Source of the DNA: Caldilineaceae bacterium bin5
GTDB taxonomy: Bacteria > Chloroflexota > Anaerolineae > Caldilineales > Caldilineaceae
Direction of reading: 5' to 3'
Assembly (NCBI GenBank): GCA_002238445.1
Contig: MPML01000031.1
Location: 1-50,153, forward strand
Length of the DNA: 50,153 nt
The position numbers were made by a program, and so were the translations under genes. Below the pieces are notes generated by a model. That model searched no databases. It was not told the origin of the DNA and saw only the letters and a list, made by a program, of their open reading frames with translations. This document shows, piece by piece, positions 21,472 through 29,745 of the stretch; within the stretch, counting starts at the first letter, position 1, and each line of letters begins with the position of its first letter.

Positions 21472-22653
21472 TCACTCTTGCTCCGCGGCAGCGAACTCTT
21501 CTATCGCCGCGAACAGCCGCTCCAGGTCGGAAGGCCACACCTCGCCCATATGCCCGATGCGGAAGGCTTTGCCCTTGAACGCGCCGTACCCGTCAGCGAT
21601 CTGCATCTCCCGCTCGTCCAGGAATCGGTTGAGTGCCCCCATATCCAAGCCTTTGCTATTCTCGACCGTCGTAACCGTATCGGATGCAAACCCGCTCTCC
21701 GCCATCAAGCCAAAGCCCCTGTCGACAGCCCACTCCCGGCTCATCTGCCCACAGTAGGCGTGGCGGGCATACCGCGCCTCCAGCCCTTCCGCGAAAATCC
21801 GATCAAGTTGCACGCTCAGCGCACGCAGCAGCGAAATCGCCGGCGTCGCCGGCGTCGTATTGCGCTGACGGTATTTCTCGAGTTGCAGAAAATCAAAGTA
21901 CCATCCGCGATCGGATATTGTTGCCGCCCGCGCCATCAATCGGTCGCTGACCGCGGCGAAGGCAAGTCCGGGCGGCACCGCCAGCGCCTTCTGCGACGAA
22001 GTCAGCAGAAGATCCAGTCCCCAATCATCAAAAGGTAGTTTCACCCCGCTGAAAGAGGAGACCGCATCGACCAGGACCAGCGTCTCCGGGCTGACCCGCC
22101 GCACACATTCAGCGATGGCGCCAACCGGGCTGGCAACACCCGTGCTCGTCTCATTGTGCACAACCGTGATCGCGTCAACCGCGCCATCCGCAAGAGCACC
22201 CCGCAGCGCCTCCTCGACCTGGTCTGGCTTGACCGCCGTACACCATGGCACTTCCACCGCGATCGCGTCTTTGCCGCATCCGGTCGAGACATCATGCCAA
22301 CGCTGGCTGAACGCCCCGTTGACAAAATTGATTACCCGGCCTTCGACAGCATTCCTGATGGCGGCCTCCTGCAAGCCCGATCCGGAAGCCGCCACCGTAT
22401 AGACCCGCGCTTCAGTATGATAAAGCTTCTGCAACTGTGCGCTGCACTTGCCGAACAGCGCTTCAAGCTCGTCGCTGCGATGCCCGATCATCGGCGCCGC
22501 CTGCGCAGCCAGCGTATCCGGATGCACATCCGTTGGGCCAGGCACAAACAGTCGCTGTGGCGGCTTGTCCGCCGGCGTTTGAAACTCGGCTCTCGTCAGC
22601 CCATCTCTCGACAAACCGTGTTCTGCCGTCGAATTCTTCACAGTCGCAGTCAT
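21472..22653 (-). CDS. Class V aminotransferase (alanine/serine-glyoxylate type)
   Basis: About 393 residues, PLP-dependent. RLFVPGPTDVHPDTL at residues 35-49 and VDAVSSFSG (195-203) are typical of the alanine-glyoxylate/serine-glyoxylate aminotransferase group. The PLP lysine is Lys222 in TSSQKALAVPPGL. The ATG at 22653 was chosen over the upstream TTG at 22677 because GAGGGAA lies between them. Substrate might be an amino donor with glyoxylate, or a phosphonate-type compound; the sequence alone does not decide. It lies 107 bases upstream of rsmI on the same strand. Confidence 0.88.
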   Translation of the reverse strand: MTATVKNSTAEHGLSRDGLTRAEFQTPADKPPQRLFVPGPTDVHPDTLAAQAAPMIGHRSDELEALFGKCSAQLQKLYHTEARVYTVAASGSGLQEAAIRNAVEGRVINFVNGAFSQRWHDVSTGCGKDAIAVEVPWCTAVKPDQVEEALRGALADGAVDAITVVHNETSTGVASPVGAIAECVRRVSPETLVLVDAVSSFSGVKLPFDDWGLDLLLTSSQKALAVPPGLAFAAVSDRLMARAATISDRGWYFDFLQLEKYRQRNTTPATPAISLLRALSVQLDRIFAEGLEARYARHAYCGQMSREWAVDRGFGLMAESGFASDTVTTVENSKGLDMGALNRFLDEREMQIADGYGAFKGKAFRIGHMGEVWPSDLERLFAAIEEFAAAEQE

Positions 22654-22767
22654 ATAGGTCAGTTCCCTCGCAATCAATGCTTACACCAACGCTGGCGCAA
22701 GCTGGTTAGTTAGTAGAATATCAACCGTACAGGTCCCAAAGTGCAAGAAGTAGAAAGCAATCTCCAC

Positions 22768-23439
22768 TCACGCTGCAACTGGTTCTACGCAGGTCGGCTC
22801 GTCGTTGCGCGGGTTATTCACCAGCTTGTTGACAGCCACAGCCCGCAAGGGCGCCCCGCTGAAAGACCGCATCAAGTGCAGCAGCGTATCCCCTTTCTGT
22901 ACACCAGGATCCAGCCACTCATCATAGTCCTGCCGATCGAGAATAACCGGCATTCGGTGGTGCAGCGGCGCCATGAACGCACTGGCATCCGTCGTCAACA
23001 GCGTGCAAGACTCGATAACCGAGCCGTCCTGTTCCCAATGTTCCCACAGTCCCGCAATGCCAAATACGTCTCCCGAATCCATTCCAATCAAATAAGGTTG
23101 TTTGCCGCCTTGTTCCTTCTTCCACTCAAAGAATCCGTCCGCAGGCACGATGCAGCGTCGGTACTTGAACGCAGCGCGGAAGGACGGCTTCTCCGCAGCC
23201 GTTTCCGACCTGGCATTGATCATCCGGCTCCCGATCTTCGGGTCCTTGGCCCAGAATGGAATGAGCCCCCAATTCAGGTAAGTCGCTTCACGCAGTCCAC
23301 CATGAGGATTGGCGCGCACTGCCAGCACAGGTTGCGTCGGCGCAATGTTGTAGCGCGCCGCTGTCGGCGGTGCTTCCTCCAGATTGAAAAGTGTCTGCAG
23401 ATTCTGAGGCGATGCTCGCAGCACAAATCGACCACACAT
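22768..23439 (-). CDS. SOS response-associated peptidase (SRAP, YedK/HMCES family)
   Basis: 223 residues. It starts MCGRF, which exposes Cys2 after Met removal; in this family that Cys forms a thiazolidine link with abasic sites in single-stranded DNA. YNIAPTQP, WGLIPFWAKD, INARSETAAEKPSFR, CIVPADGFFEWKK and HHRMPVIL are the family blocks in the right order, giving the Asn, Glu and His of the active site. It protects the genome during replication of damaged templates. GGGAGG six bases before the ATG supports the start. It lies 114 bases upstream of the class V aminotransferase on the same strand. Confidence 0.95.
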   Translation of the reverse strand: MCGRFVLRASPQNLQTLFNLEEAPPTAARYNIAPTQPVLAVRANPHGGLREATYLNWGLIPFWAKDPKIGSRMINARSETAAEKPSFRAAFKYRRCIVPADGFFEWKKEQGGKQPYLIGMDSGDVFGIAGLWEHWEQDGSVIESCTLLTTDASAFMAPLHHRMPVILDRQDYDEWLDPGVQKGDTLLHLMRSFSGAPLRAVAVNKLVNNPRNDEPTCVEPVAA

Positions 23440-23903
23440 CTTCTACCTCCCAATAATCAATAAGAACAATAAGTGCACAACCGCTTAGGTTTTCGATCTT
23501 AGCGACACGCCCACAGCTTGTCAACTGAAAGGACCTGCAAGCGCGCCCTCGGGAATCTCTCGGCGCGTGTTGCCGCTACAAATAATCTGTCCCTCTTGGG
23601 ACCACCAACAGTTCGATCCATCAACCGATTCTTAAGCGTAACGCCATTACTCGCCGCCTGGCAGAAAATTGCCAACTTCCAGCGCGGGCGCCGGTCAAAA
23701 ATCGCGTTCCCACGAATAAGGAGGCTGCATAGCTTTTCCAGTATAATGTAGCCTGTTACGCATTTAAGATAGGATGAGACCGAACCATCCAGCACCGTCT
23801 TGGCGCGATTTTCAGACCGCTCCCGCTTGACGGTTTCGTTCCCACCGGGTAGCATAGCCGGCAGAATGCCGCAATACGTTTGAGGCCAAACCACCAAACT
23901 CCC
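23440..23903. other. Intergenic region between divergent genes
   Basis: No gene is supported. A TATAAT hexamer at 23742-23747 faces the metallophosphoesterase pair, but no -35 element is visible at the right distance, so a promoter is only possible. Otherwise nothing recognisable. Confidence 0.45.
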
Positions 23904-24938
23904 ATGCGACTGGCAGTCCTCGCCGACATTCACGGAAATCTTCCCGCGCTGCAGGCCGTCCTGGTCGAACTGGAACGACTGCAGCCCGACTACGTCATAC
24001 TCGACGGCGACCTGATCAATCCAATGCCGTTCAACAACGACGTCGTCGACATCGTGCGCGCCTCCGACTGGGCTGTCGTCAGAGGCAATCACGAGTTCTA
24101 CCTGCTCGACTATGGCACGGAACGCTCCCCTCGGGGCTCGGACGACTCCGAACGCTGGGGCAGTCTGCACTGGCTGGTTAAGCAGATCGGCCCCGCGCAG
24201 GCCAACTATCTTGCTGCCTTGCCCGATGAAATCAGTCTGTGCTTCCCCGGCGTCCAGCCTATCCGAGCGGCCCATGGCGTGCCAGGGCGCAATCGAGTCG
24301 GTTTCTATCAGACAATGCCGCCCGAAAAGATCATCCCCGCCATCGAGGCCATCGAAGAACGGAACATCATCTCCGCCCATACGCATGTGCAAGTGGACAG
24401 GCATCTGTTCAAGCCCGAATCAGTAGATCCGCTTACCGATCCGCATGAAAGTCACGCCGCTTTTGAAGGCGGCAACGCTGCACAAACGTCAGGATCGGCG
24501 CCGGCCAGCCCCTTCCCCTCGGCAGACCATCAACGCGAATGGAGCCGCCACTGGCATCTCATGAATCCCGGCAGCATCGGCCTTCCCCTCAACGGCGACC
24601 CCGCCGCCCAATTTGCGCTGATGGAGTCTGTACCGGACAGCGAGCAACCGGGCGGCTGGAAAGTGTTGCACCAGCAAGTGCCCTACGACCGTGGCCCCGT
24701 CCTCGAGGCCTTCTCCAGCGCGGGCCTGCTCGAAGCCGGAGGCGTCATTGCCAAGCTGTTTTACTGGGAGCTCGTAACCGCCGAACCTGAAATAATCAAC
24801 TACTTTCGTTGGTGCTGGTCCAACGGTCACGACCCTGATGCCGCAGACATCCGCCAATCCTTCGCCGACTACAGCGATGCCACCGGCCGTGATCAATACG
24901 TAGACCAGCGTGACCCATTGAAAGTGGCGCCTGTCTGA
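23904..24938 (+). CDS. Calcineurin-like metallophosphoesterase, first of a pair
   Basis: About 344 residues. Metal-binding motifs occur in family order: LADIHGN, LDGDLINP, VRGNHEF and SAHTHVQ, followed by NPGSIGLPLNGDP. The set fits the YfcE/protein-phosphatase-like group of cytoplasmic phosphoesterases. A C-terminal helical part of about 100 residues has no recognised function. The start was set at ATG 23904 (MRLAVLADIHG) because the fold begins there; the upstream TTG would add eight residues without a better ribosome-binding site. Its stop overlaps the start of the next, homologous gene. Confidence 0.85.
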   Translation: MRLAVLADIHGNLPALQAVLVELERLQPDYVILDGDLINPMPFNNDVVDIVRASDWAVVRGNHEFYLLDYGTERSPRGSDDSERWGSLHWLVKQIGPAQANYLAALPDEISLCFPGVQPIRAAHGVPGRNRVGFYQTMPPEKIIPAIEAIEERNIISAHTHVQVDRHLFKPESVDPLTDPHESHAAFEGGNAAQTSGSAPASPFPSADHQREWSRHWHLMNPGSIGLPLNGDPAAQFALMESVPDSEQPGGWKVLHQQVPYDRGPVLEAFSSAGLLEAGGVIAKLFYWELVTAEPEIINYFRWCWSNGHDPDAADIRQSFADYSDATGRDQYVDQRDPLKVAPV

Positions 24939-25858
24939 TGGAACGACAACTACGCCTCGCCTTCCTGGGCGACATCCACGGCAATCTGCCCGCCCTGGAA
25001 GTCGTGCTGGACGATATCGACAAGCATGCCCCCGACGCGATCTACCTGCTTGGCGATCTCATCAACCGCTGTCCGTGGACCCTTGAAGTCCTGGACATCC
25101 TGCGCCAGCGTGAGCTGTTTTCAGTTCAGGGCAACCACGACCTGGTTCTCGCGCTGCTCAACACGCCCGAATCCTGGACTCAGTTCCAGGACAAAAAACG
25201 CTTCTCCAATGTCCACTGGACTTGGGAAAAGTTGCGTCCGGCCGACATCAGCTATCTGCTAGAACTGCCCCACGACTTGCTCATCGAGATCGAAGGCGCG
25301 CCGCCGCTGCGCCTGTTCCACGGGCTGCCAGGCAACCCTTTCGCCGGCATATTACCCGACGCAGAAGAGCATGTGGTTTCCGGCCAAATAGAGCTCTACG
25401 ACGAACCAGTACTCATCTGCGGCCACACACACCAGCCGCTGGACCGCACCATAGAGGCGAAACAACCCGCCACCCCGCGCAAACCCAAGACTAACGGACA
25501 ACAGCGCATCCTGAACCCAGGCAGCGTCGGTATGCCCTATAACGGCGATCCACGTGCCCACTATCTCCTTCTCGACCTTGTCAAGAGCAACGCGCGTCTG
25601 TACTGGCAACCGCACTTTCAGCGCCTGGAGTACAATCTTGACAGGGTTACAAGCATGTTTCAAACAAGCGGTCTATTGGCTGTCAGCGGGGCAATTGCCA
25701 AGCTCAATTTACGTGCAATCCAAACCGGGCTGCCCTGGGCCAGCGATTACCTCCACTGGGTGAACAACCAACCCCAGGAGCTTCGAAGCGATCCGGAAAC
25801 CGCAGTCAATCTGTATCTGCAGACCCACGGGCCTGACCAATGGTCCTTTAGCGGCTGA
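24938..25858 (+). CDS. Calcineurin-like metallophosphoesterase, second of a pair
   Basis: 306 residues. It repeats the motif order of its upstream neighbour: LGDIHGN, LGDLINR, VQGNHDL, ICGHTHQ, LNPGSVGMPYNGDP. All expected metal ligands are present. It lacks the longer middle insertion of the first copy. The start codon overlaps the previous stop as TGATG, so translation is coupled and the two are probably made in fixed ratio. Substrates are unknown: nucleotides, phosphoproteins or cyclic nucleotides all occur in the family. Confidence 0.87.
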   Translation: MERQLRLAFLGDIHGNLPALEVVLDDIDKHAPDAIYLLGDLINRCPWTLEVLDILRQRELFSVQGNHDLVLALLNTPESWTQFQDKKRFSNVHWTWEKLRPADISYLLELPHDLLIEIEGAPPLRLFHGLPGNPFAGILPDAEEHVVSGQIELYDEPVLICGHTHQPLDRTIEAKQPATPRKPKTNGQQRILNPGSVGMPYNGDPRAHYLLLDLVKSNARLYWQPHFQRLEYNLDRVTSMFQTSGLLAVSGAIAKLNLRAIQTGLPWASDYLHWVNNQPQELRSDPETAVNLYLQTHGPDQWSFSG

Positions 25859-25961
25859 TAAGTCCCGTCCGCTGCCACAGCCTGGACACAGCGCGCCTTT
25901 CGAAAACACAAAGTAATCCAAGCACGAAAACAACCTTCCATTCCATTAGAGATTCGAGAAA

Positions 25962-27131
25962 ATGCCTTCAAAATTAGCAGCAGCCAGAGAACAGCTTCCC
26001 GCCGTCCAGACCTCGGCCTACCTGAACACTGGGAGTTACGGCCCCCTCAGTCGCGCCGTCGCAAACGCCATCGAAGAGGCCAACAGCCAGCAGTTGACAG
26101 CCGGTCGCCTGACAAGCATGGGCGAATCCGCCCAGTCCATCCCCGCCTCTCTCCGTGCTGGATTTGCCCGCGTTCTGGGGTGCGAGGCCGCTGAAGTTGC
26201 CCTCACCCATCACACCACCGACGGTATGAACATCGCAACCTGGGGCCTGCAATACCAGCCCGGCGACGAGCTCGTCACCAACGCATGGGAGCACCCCGGT
26301 GGGCTGCTGCCCGTCTATGCCGTTGCCCGACGCTTCAATCTCAAAGTGCGCGTAGTCAACCTCAGCCAGGACGACGATGAAGAGACCATCCTGGCCAAAT
26401 TCGACCGCGCCATCGGCCCCCGCACCAAGCTGGTCTCACTCGCCCATGTTTCCTGGAAAACCGGGACCGTCCTTCCCATCGACCCCATCGCCGACCTTGT
26501 TCACAAGCATGATGGGTTCCTCGCGGTCGACGGTGCGCAATCCGGCGGCGCCATGCATCTCGACATGTCAACATCCGCCGCAGACTTTTATGCGATTCCC
26601 GGCCAGAAATGGCTCTGCGGGCCCGAAGGCATCGGCGCGCTCTACGTCAACAAAGAGCGGATGGGTGACCTGCTGCAAACCTACGTCGGATATCCAAGTT
26701 TGCGAGACGGTGGAGCGTTCGACGACACCGGCCTCTTCCTGCCGCCCGCCGCAGCCAGTCGCTATGAAGTCGGCACAACCTACCGCCCCGCGATCGCCGG
26801 TATGTGGAGTGGTCTCCAGTGGCTGGAAGAACTGGGCTTGGACTGGGTATACGAACGCACCCAGGCAATGACCCGACTCACACGTGAGGTGCTCTCCGCC
26901 ATCCCCTTCGTGCGCCTGATCCATACGCCCACCCACGCCGGGTTGACCAGCTTCACTATCGACGGCATATCTCCTTCCGCCGCCGTCGACCGCCTGGCAG
27001 AGGCCGGCGTGCTTATTCGCTCCGTGCCCGCTCCAACCCTGCTCCGAGTTTCTTCCCACTTCTTCAACGACGAGTCGGACATTGAAAGGTTGCGGGCAGG
27101 AATAGAAGGTCTGGACCGCAGCGCCGGTTGA
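25962..27131 (+). CDS. Class V aminotransferase (cysteine desulfurase / epimerase-like)
   Basis: 389 residues, PLP-dependent. AYLNTGSYGPLSRAV at the start, THHTTDGMNIATWGL, AHVSWKTGTVLPI and FLAVDGAQSGGAMHLD are the blocks of the group that includes SufS-like and isopenicillin-N-epimerase-like enzymes. The PLP lysine is Lys216 in IPGQKWLCGPEGIGALYV. No catalytic Cys loop typical of cysteine desulfurases was recognised near the C-terminus, so a sulfur-transfer role is uncertain. It lies 103 bases after the phosphoesterases. It is convergent with the sigma-factor gene. Confidence 0.85.
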   Translation: MPSKLAAAREQLPAVQTSAYLNTGSYGPLSRAVANAIEEANSQQLTAGRLTSMGESAQSIPASLRAGFARVLGCEAAEVALTHHTTDGMNIATWGLQYQPGDELVTNAWEHPGGLLPVYAVARRFNLKVRVVNLSQDDDEETILAKFDRAIGPRTKLVSLAHVSWKTGTVLPIDPIADLVHKHDGFLAVDGAQSGGAMHLDMSTSAADFYAIPGQKWLCGPEGIGALYVNKERMGDLLQTYVGYPSLRDGGAFDDTGLFLPPAAASRYEVGTTYRPAIAGMWSGLQWLEELGLDWVYERTQAMTRLTREVLSAIPFVRLIHTPTHAGLTSFTIDGISPSAAVDRLAEAGVLIRSVPAPTLLRVSSHFFNDESDIERLRAGIEGLDRSAG

Positions 27132-27177
27132 CGGCAAAGCGAATAACCTGCGCTCCTGGGACCCCTAGAAGGGCCGC

Positions 27178-27876
27178 TCATAGCAGCATATCTGCCGCCG
27201 CCAACTTGTCGCGCAGGTTTGCACGGGCGCGGCTCAACCTGGACTTGACCGTGCCCCTCGGCAGGTCCAGCGATGCCGCCGCCTCCCCGTAATCATAGCC
27301 GTGAATGTCCACCAGAACCACGACATCGCGGTACCAGGAAGGGAGCCCCTCGACCATCCGGCTCAGAATCTGGAGCCTCTCCTGGCGCAACGTGTAACGC
27401 TCCGGATTCTGTTCGCCGCGGCAATCCGGCGTTTCAAAGTCCGTCTCCTCTATCATCTGTTCGAGGCTAATACTTTTATGCCGTTTCTGGCTCCGCAAAT
27501 GATCGTAGCAGGTGTTTGAGACGATACGTAGCAGCCACGCCCGAAAGTTGCCGTCCTTAAACCGAGGCATAGCCCGGAATACTTTGATCAGCGCCTCCTG
27601 GACCGCGTCAGCAGCTGCTTCCTCGGACTGCAAAATGCTGCGCGCCAGGCGCTCCGCTGAACTCAGATACGCCTCGACCAGGCCTTGGAATGCCTCCTCA
27701 TCTCCGGCCCTTGCAGCCGGAATCAGAGCCTGAGACCACTCTCCGCTGCCCTTGGCCTGTACAACCACCGACGGTCCTCCCGACTCAGTACCCACATATC
27801 CGCCGCGCCCTGCTCCGCTGCGAGCCGCAGCAAGTCCTGGACTTCTGATCGCCATTCCACTGTAAGATGTTGACAT
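27178..27876 (-). CDS. ECF-type RNA polymerase sigma factor
   Basis: About 232 residues. Region 2 reads ERLARSILQSEEAAADAVQEALIKVFRAMPRF and FRAWLLRIVSNTCYDHLRS. Region 4 reads LPSWYRDVVVLVDIHGYDYGEAAASLDLPRGTVKSRLSRARANLR. Both are complete, with the helix-turn-helix for -35 recognition. An N-terminal extension of about 45 Gly/Ser-rich residues precedes region 2 and is unusual. The ATG at 27876 was preferred because GAAGGGG lies seven bases upstream; the ATG two codons earlier is too close to it. No anti-sigma gene is adjacent, so its control is not visible here. Confidence 0.92.
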   Translation of the reverse strand: MSTSYSGMAIRSPGLAAARSGAGRGGYVGTESGGPSVVVQAKGSGEWSQALIPAARAGDEEAFQGLVEAYLSSAERLARSILQSEEAAADAVQEALIKVFRAMPRFKDGNFRAWLLRIVSNTCYDHLRSQKRHKSISLEQMIEETDFETPDCRGEQNPERYTLRQERLQILSRMVEGLPSWYRDVVVLVDIHGYDYGEAAASLDLPRGTVKSRLSRARANLRDKLAAADMLL

Positions 27877-27882
27877 CTGCAT

Positions 27883-28258
27883 ACCCCTTCGTTATCCCTG
27901 TTTTCCGCGTCACGAGTTCGGCCTGCTGTAAGTAATGGCCGGCGTGCCGACCGGACGACCCAGCAGGCTAAGCCATCGCTGGCCTGTATGACAAGGATAC
28001 GACAAATGTGGAAGTTCGAGTCTGAACGCTTTGAAACACAACTCGGACCGTTTGCTTACGATCGCCTTCGTTTCGGCGTTCAGTGAGAATGTACTAGAGG
28101 AACCTGCTCAAGCGGAGTTTGTTCCGGCGCGCAATAGGAGGGACAAGACGAGAGGAGTTCAAGCAGCAGTAGAAACTACCGGGGGTGTGGGCCGTCAGTA
28201 GACCAGTTCCGGTCCCAGAAGAGATCGGCCACTGAACGCCCGAATGCCTTCTGGAATT
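27883..28258. other. Intergenic region with an inverted repeat
   Basis: No gene is supported. GCCTGCTG (27921-27928) and CAGCAGGC (27961-27968) form an 8-bp inverted repeat with a smaller palindrome (CGGCGTGCCG) inside. It lies between the sigma-factor start and the end of the FHA regulator; it could be a terminator-like hairpin or an operator, but has no T run. The remainder shows nothing recognisable. Confidence 0.5.
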
Positions 28259-28921
28259 CTATCCTTCCGTAAGTTGATAACCATAGCCCCGCACAGTGAC
28301 GATAAAGCGAGACTGCGTCTCTCCTGGCTCAGCCGCTGCCGGCTCGATGCGGTTACGCACTCTGCTTACCATCCTGTCGATGCTCGCGTCAAACACGTCG
28401 CCGCCGACCTCAGACCAAATCTGACTCGCCAGTTCATCTTTGCTGACCACACGACCGCGATTCTGATACAGATACCAAAGCAGATCGAACTGCTTTACAC
28501 TGAGAGGTGGGACCAGCACCTTACCATCTATAAAGACCTGCCGCGTAGCCGATTCTACTCGAATGCCGGTCTCCGGCAGAGCCTCGAGAAAAGGCGCAGT
28601 GATCGTGGCCGACGGGTCGTGAAAGCGAAAACGAGTCGAAGCAAGCTGCAGCTCGTCCCCGTCCTCCAGCCAGGCCGTCGCACCCGGCGACAGACGGCTG
28701 CCATTGACAAAAACGCCGTTCTTGCTCTCAAGATCGTGCAACCGGTAGGCATTATCGATGAAGTGCAGTTCGGCGTGCTCTCGGCTGGCAAAGCCGTCGT
28801 TCACAGTTACGAAAGCATTGGCCGACCGTCCGATCAGCATCTTCTCTTTGGACAGTTCGTATTCAGTCCCTGCATCCGGACCACTAAGGCAAACTAGCCT
28901 CGCGGGCTGACCTGCGCGCAT
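28259..28921 (-). CDS. FHA domain fused to a winged-helix DNA-binding domain
   Basis: 220 residues. The N-terminal FHA domain (about 10-100) keeps its phosphothreonine-binding residues: Gly31-Arg32, Ser46-Arg47-Glu48-His49 and Asn68-Gly69. The C-terminal half (about 119-217) is an OmpR/PhoB-type winged helix, ending RFIVTVRGYGYQLTEG. There is no receiver domain, so binding of a phosphothreonine peptide probably replaces aspartate phosphorylation as the signal. AGAAGGAAG precedes the ATG. A transmembrane Ser/Thr kinase begins 0.8 kb away, divergently, and is the obvious candidate partner. DNA target unknown. Confidence 0.92.
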   Translation of the reverse strand: MRAGQPARLVCLSGPDAGTEYELSKEKMLIGRSANAFVTVNDGFASREHAELHFIDNAYRLHDLESKNGVFVNGSRLSPGATAWLEDGDELQLASTRFRFHDPSATITAPFLEALPETGIRVESATRQVFIDGKVLVPPLSVKQFDLLWYLYQNRGRVVSKDELASQIWSEVGGDVFDASIDRMVSRVRNRIEPAAAEPGETQSRFIVTVRGYGYQLTEG

Positions 28922-29745
28922 CTATTCTTCCTTCTAAATGATGTAACCATTCAGCCGCAGCAGATTTCCAACCCTGAACGAGGCGAGAAACAGTGTTCTT
29001 TCTCCCCTCCGAGTTGTATTATGGGCGGTCGGGCGCAAGCGCCCTCCCTTGTGCAGGGGCTGCGCCCCCGCAACGCCCCCCGACAAAAACATGCCTCACC
29101 GACGGTGTGCCTTCTTCGCAACGTGTCGGCTAGCGAGCAGGGCGGCGGCCATACACCAGTTGCGTCACCAAGAGCCTGGCTGCTTCCAACCGAATTCGCC
29201 ATCACAGAGCCCGGATGACGGCAAAGACGTAGAGTTGGTCAAGACACAAACTGTATGCGGCCTTAGTAGCAATAAAATGATCAGACATTGGGCATGCTTC
29301 TCTTGAGCCTATCACCTCTGAGTGGGTCAGAGGGAGGTCTGGCACAATTCTGCCCAGGCCAACTCTCTTGGACTGAAGCTATCGCTGATCAACACTTCGA
29401 GACATGAAGATCAAAGTCCAGCAAGCTCGCCGCGAACGGTGTCGAATTAGCTCCCATTCTTTTGGCTTCTTGTTTCCCTATTCCTGTTTCTCTGGTATTA
29501 TAGTCCGCGTATGGTAGATTTTCAACCCTCGCGCCCGTTCCGTCTCGCGCCAGTGCAGTCGCGCCGGGTATGGCGAGTAATTAAAGTACATTGCGTCGCG
29601 AATGGGCAGCAGAGCCGCCAGATTCAATCTCTTTCATCTATCCTCTTCACCCACCGCTGCGCACAGATAATCTCGACTGACCCGCCGATATTTGCTGGTT
29701 AAGGCAGAGACCTGAATACTATTGTGTCTGAGTTTGTTTTTCGAA
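28922..29745. other. Intergenic region between FHA regulator and kinase
   Basis: About 820 bases without a supportable gene. It contains copy C of the long palindromic repeat (29022-29113). The small open frames show no protein-like features. A TATTATAG sequence near 29496 could be part of a kinase promoter, but no convincing -35 element accompanies it. Confidence 0.5.
29022..29113 (+). repeat. Dispersed palindromic repeat (copy C)
   Basis: Begins TGGGCGGTCGGGC and ends near CACCGACGGTGTGCC. The first inner palindrome reads GGGCG-CAAG-CGCCC here against GGGCC-TTA-GGCCC in copy B, so the stem changed on both sides while pairing was kept. The remainder is nearly identical to copies B and D. 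Confidence 0.85.
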
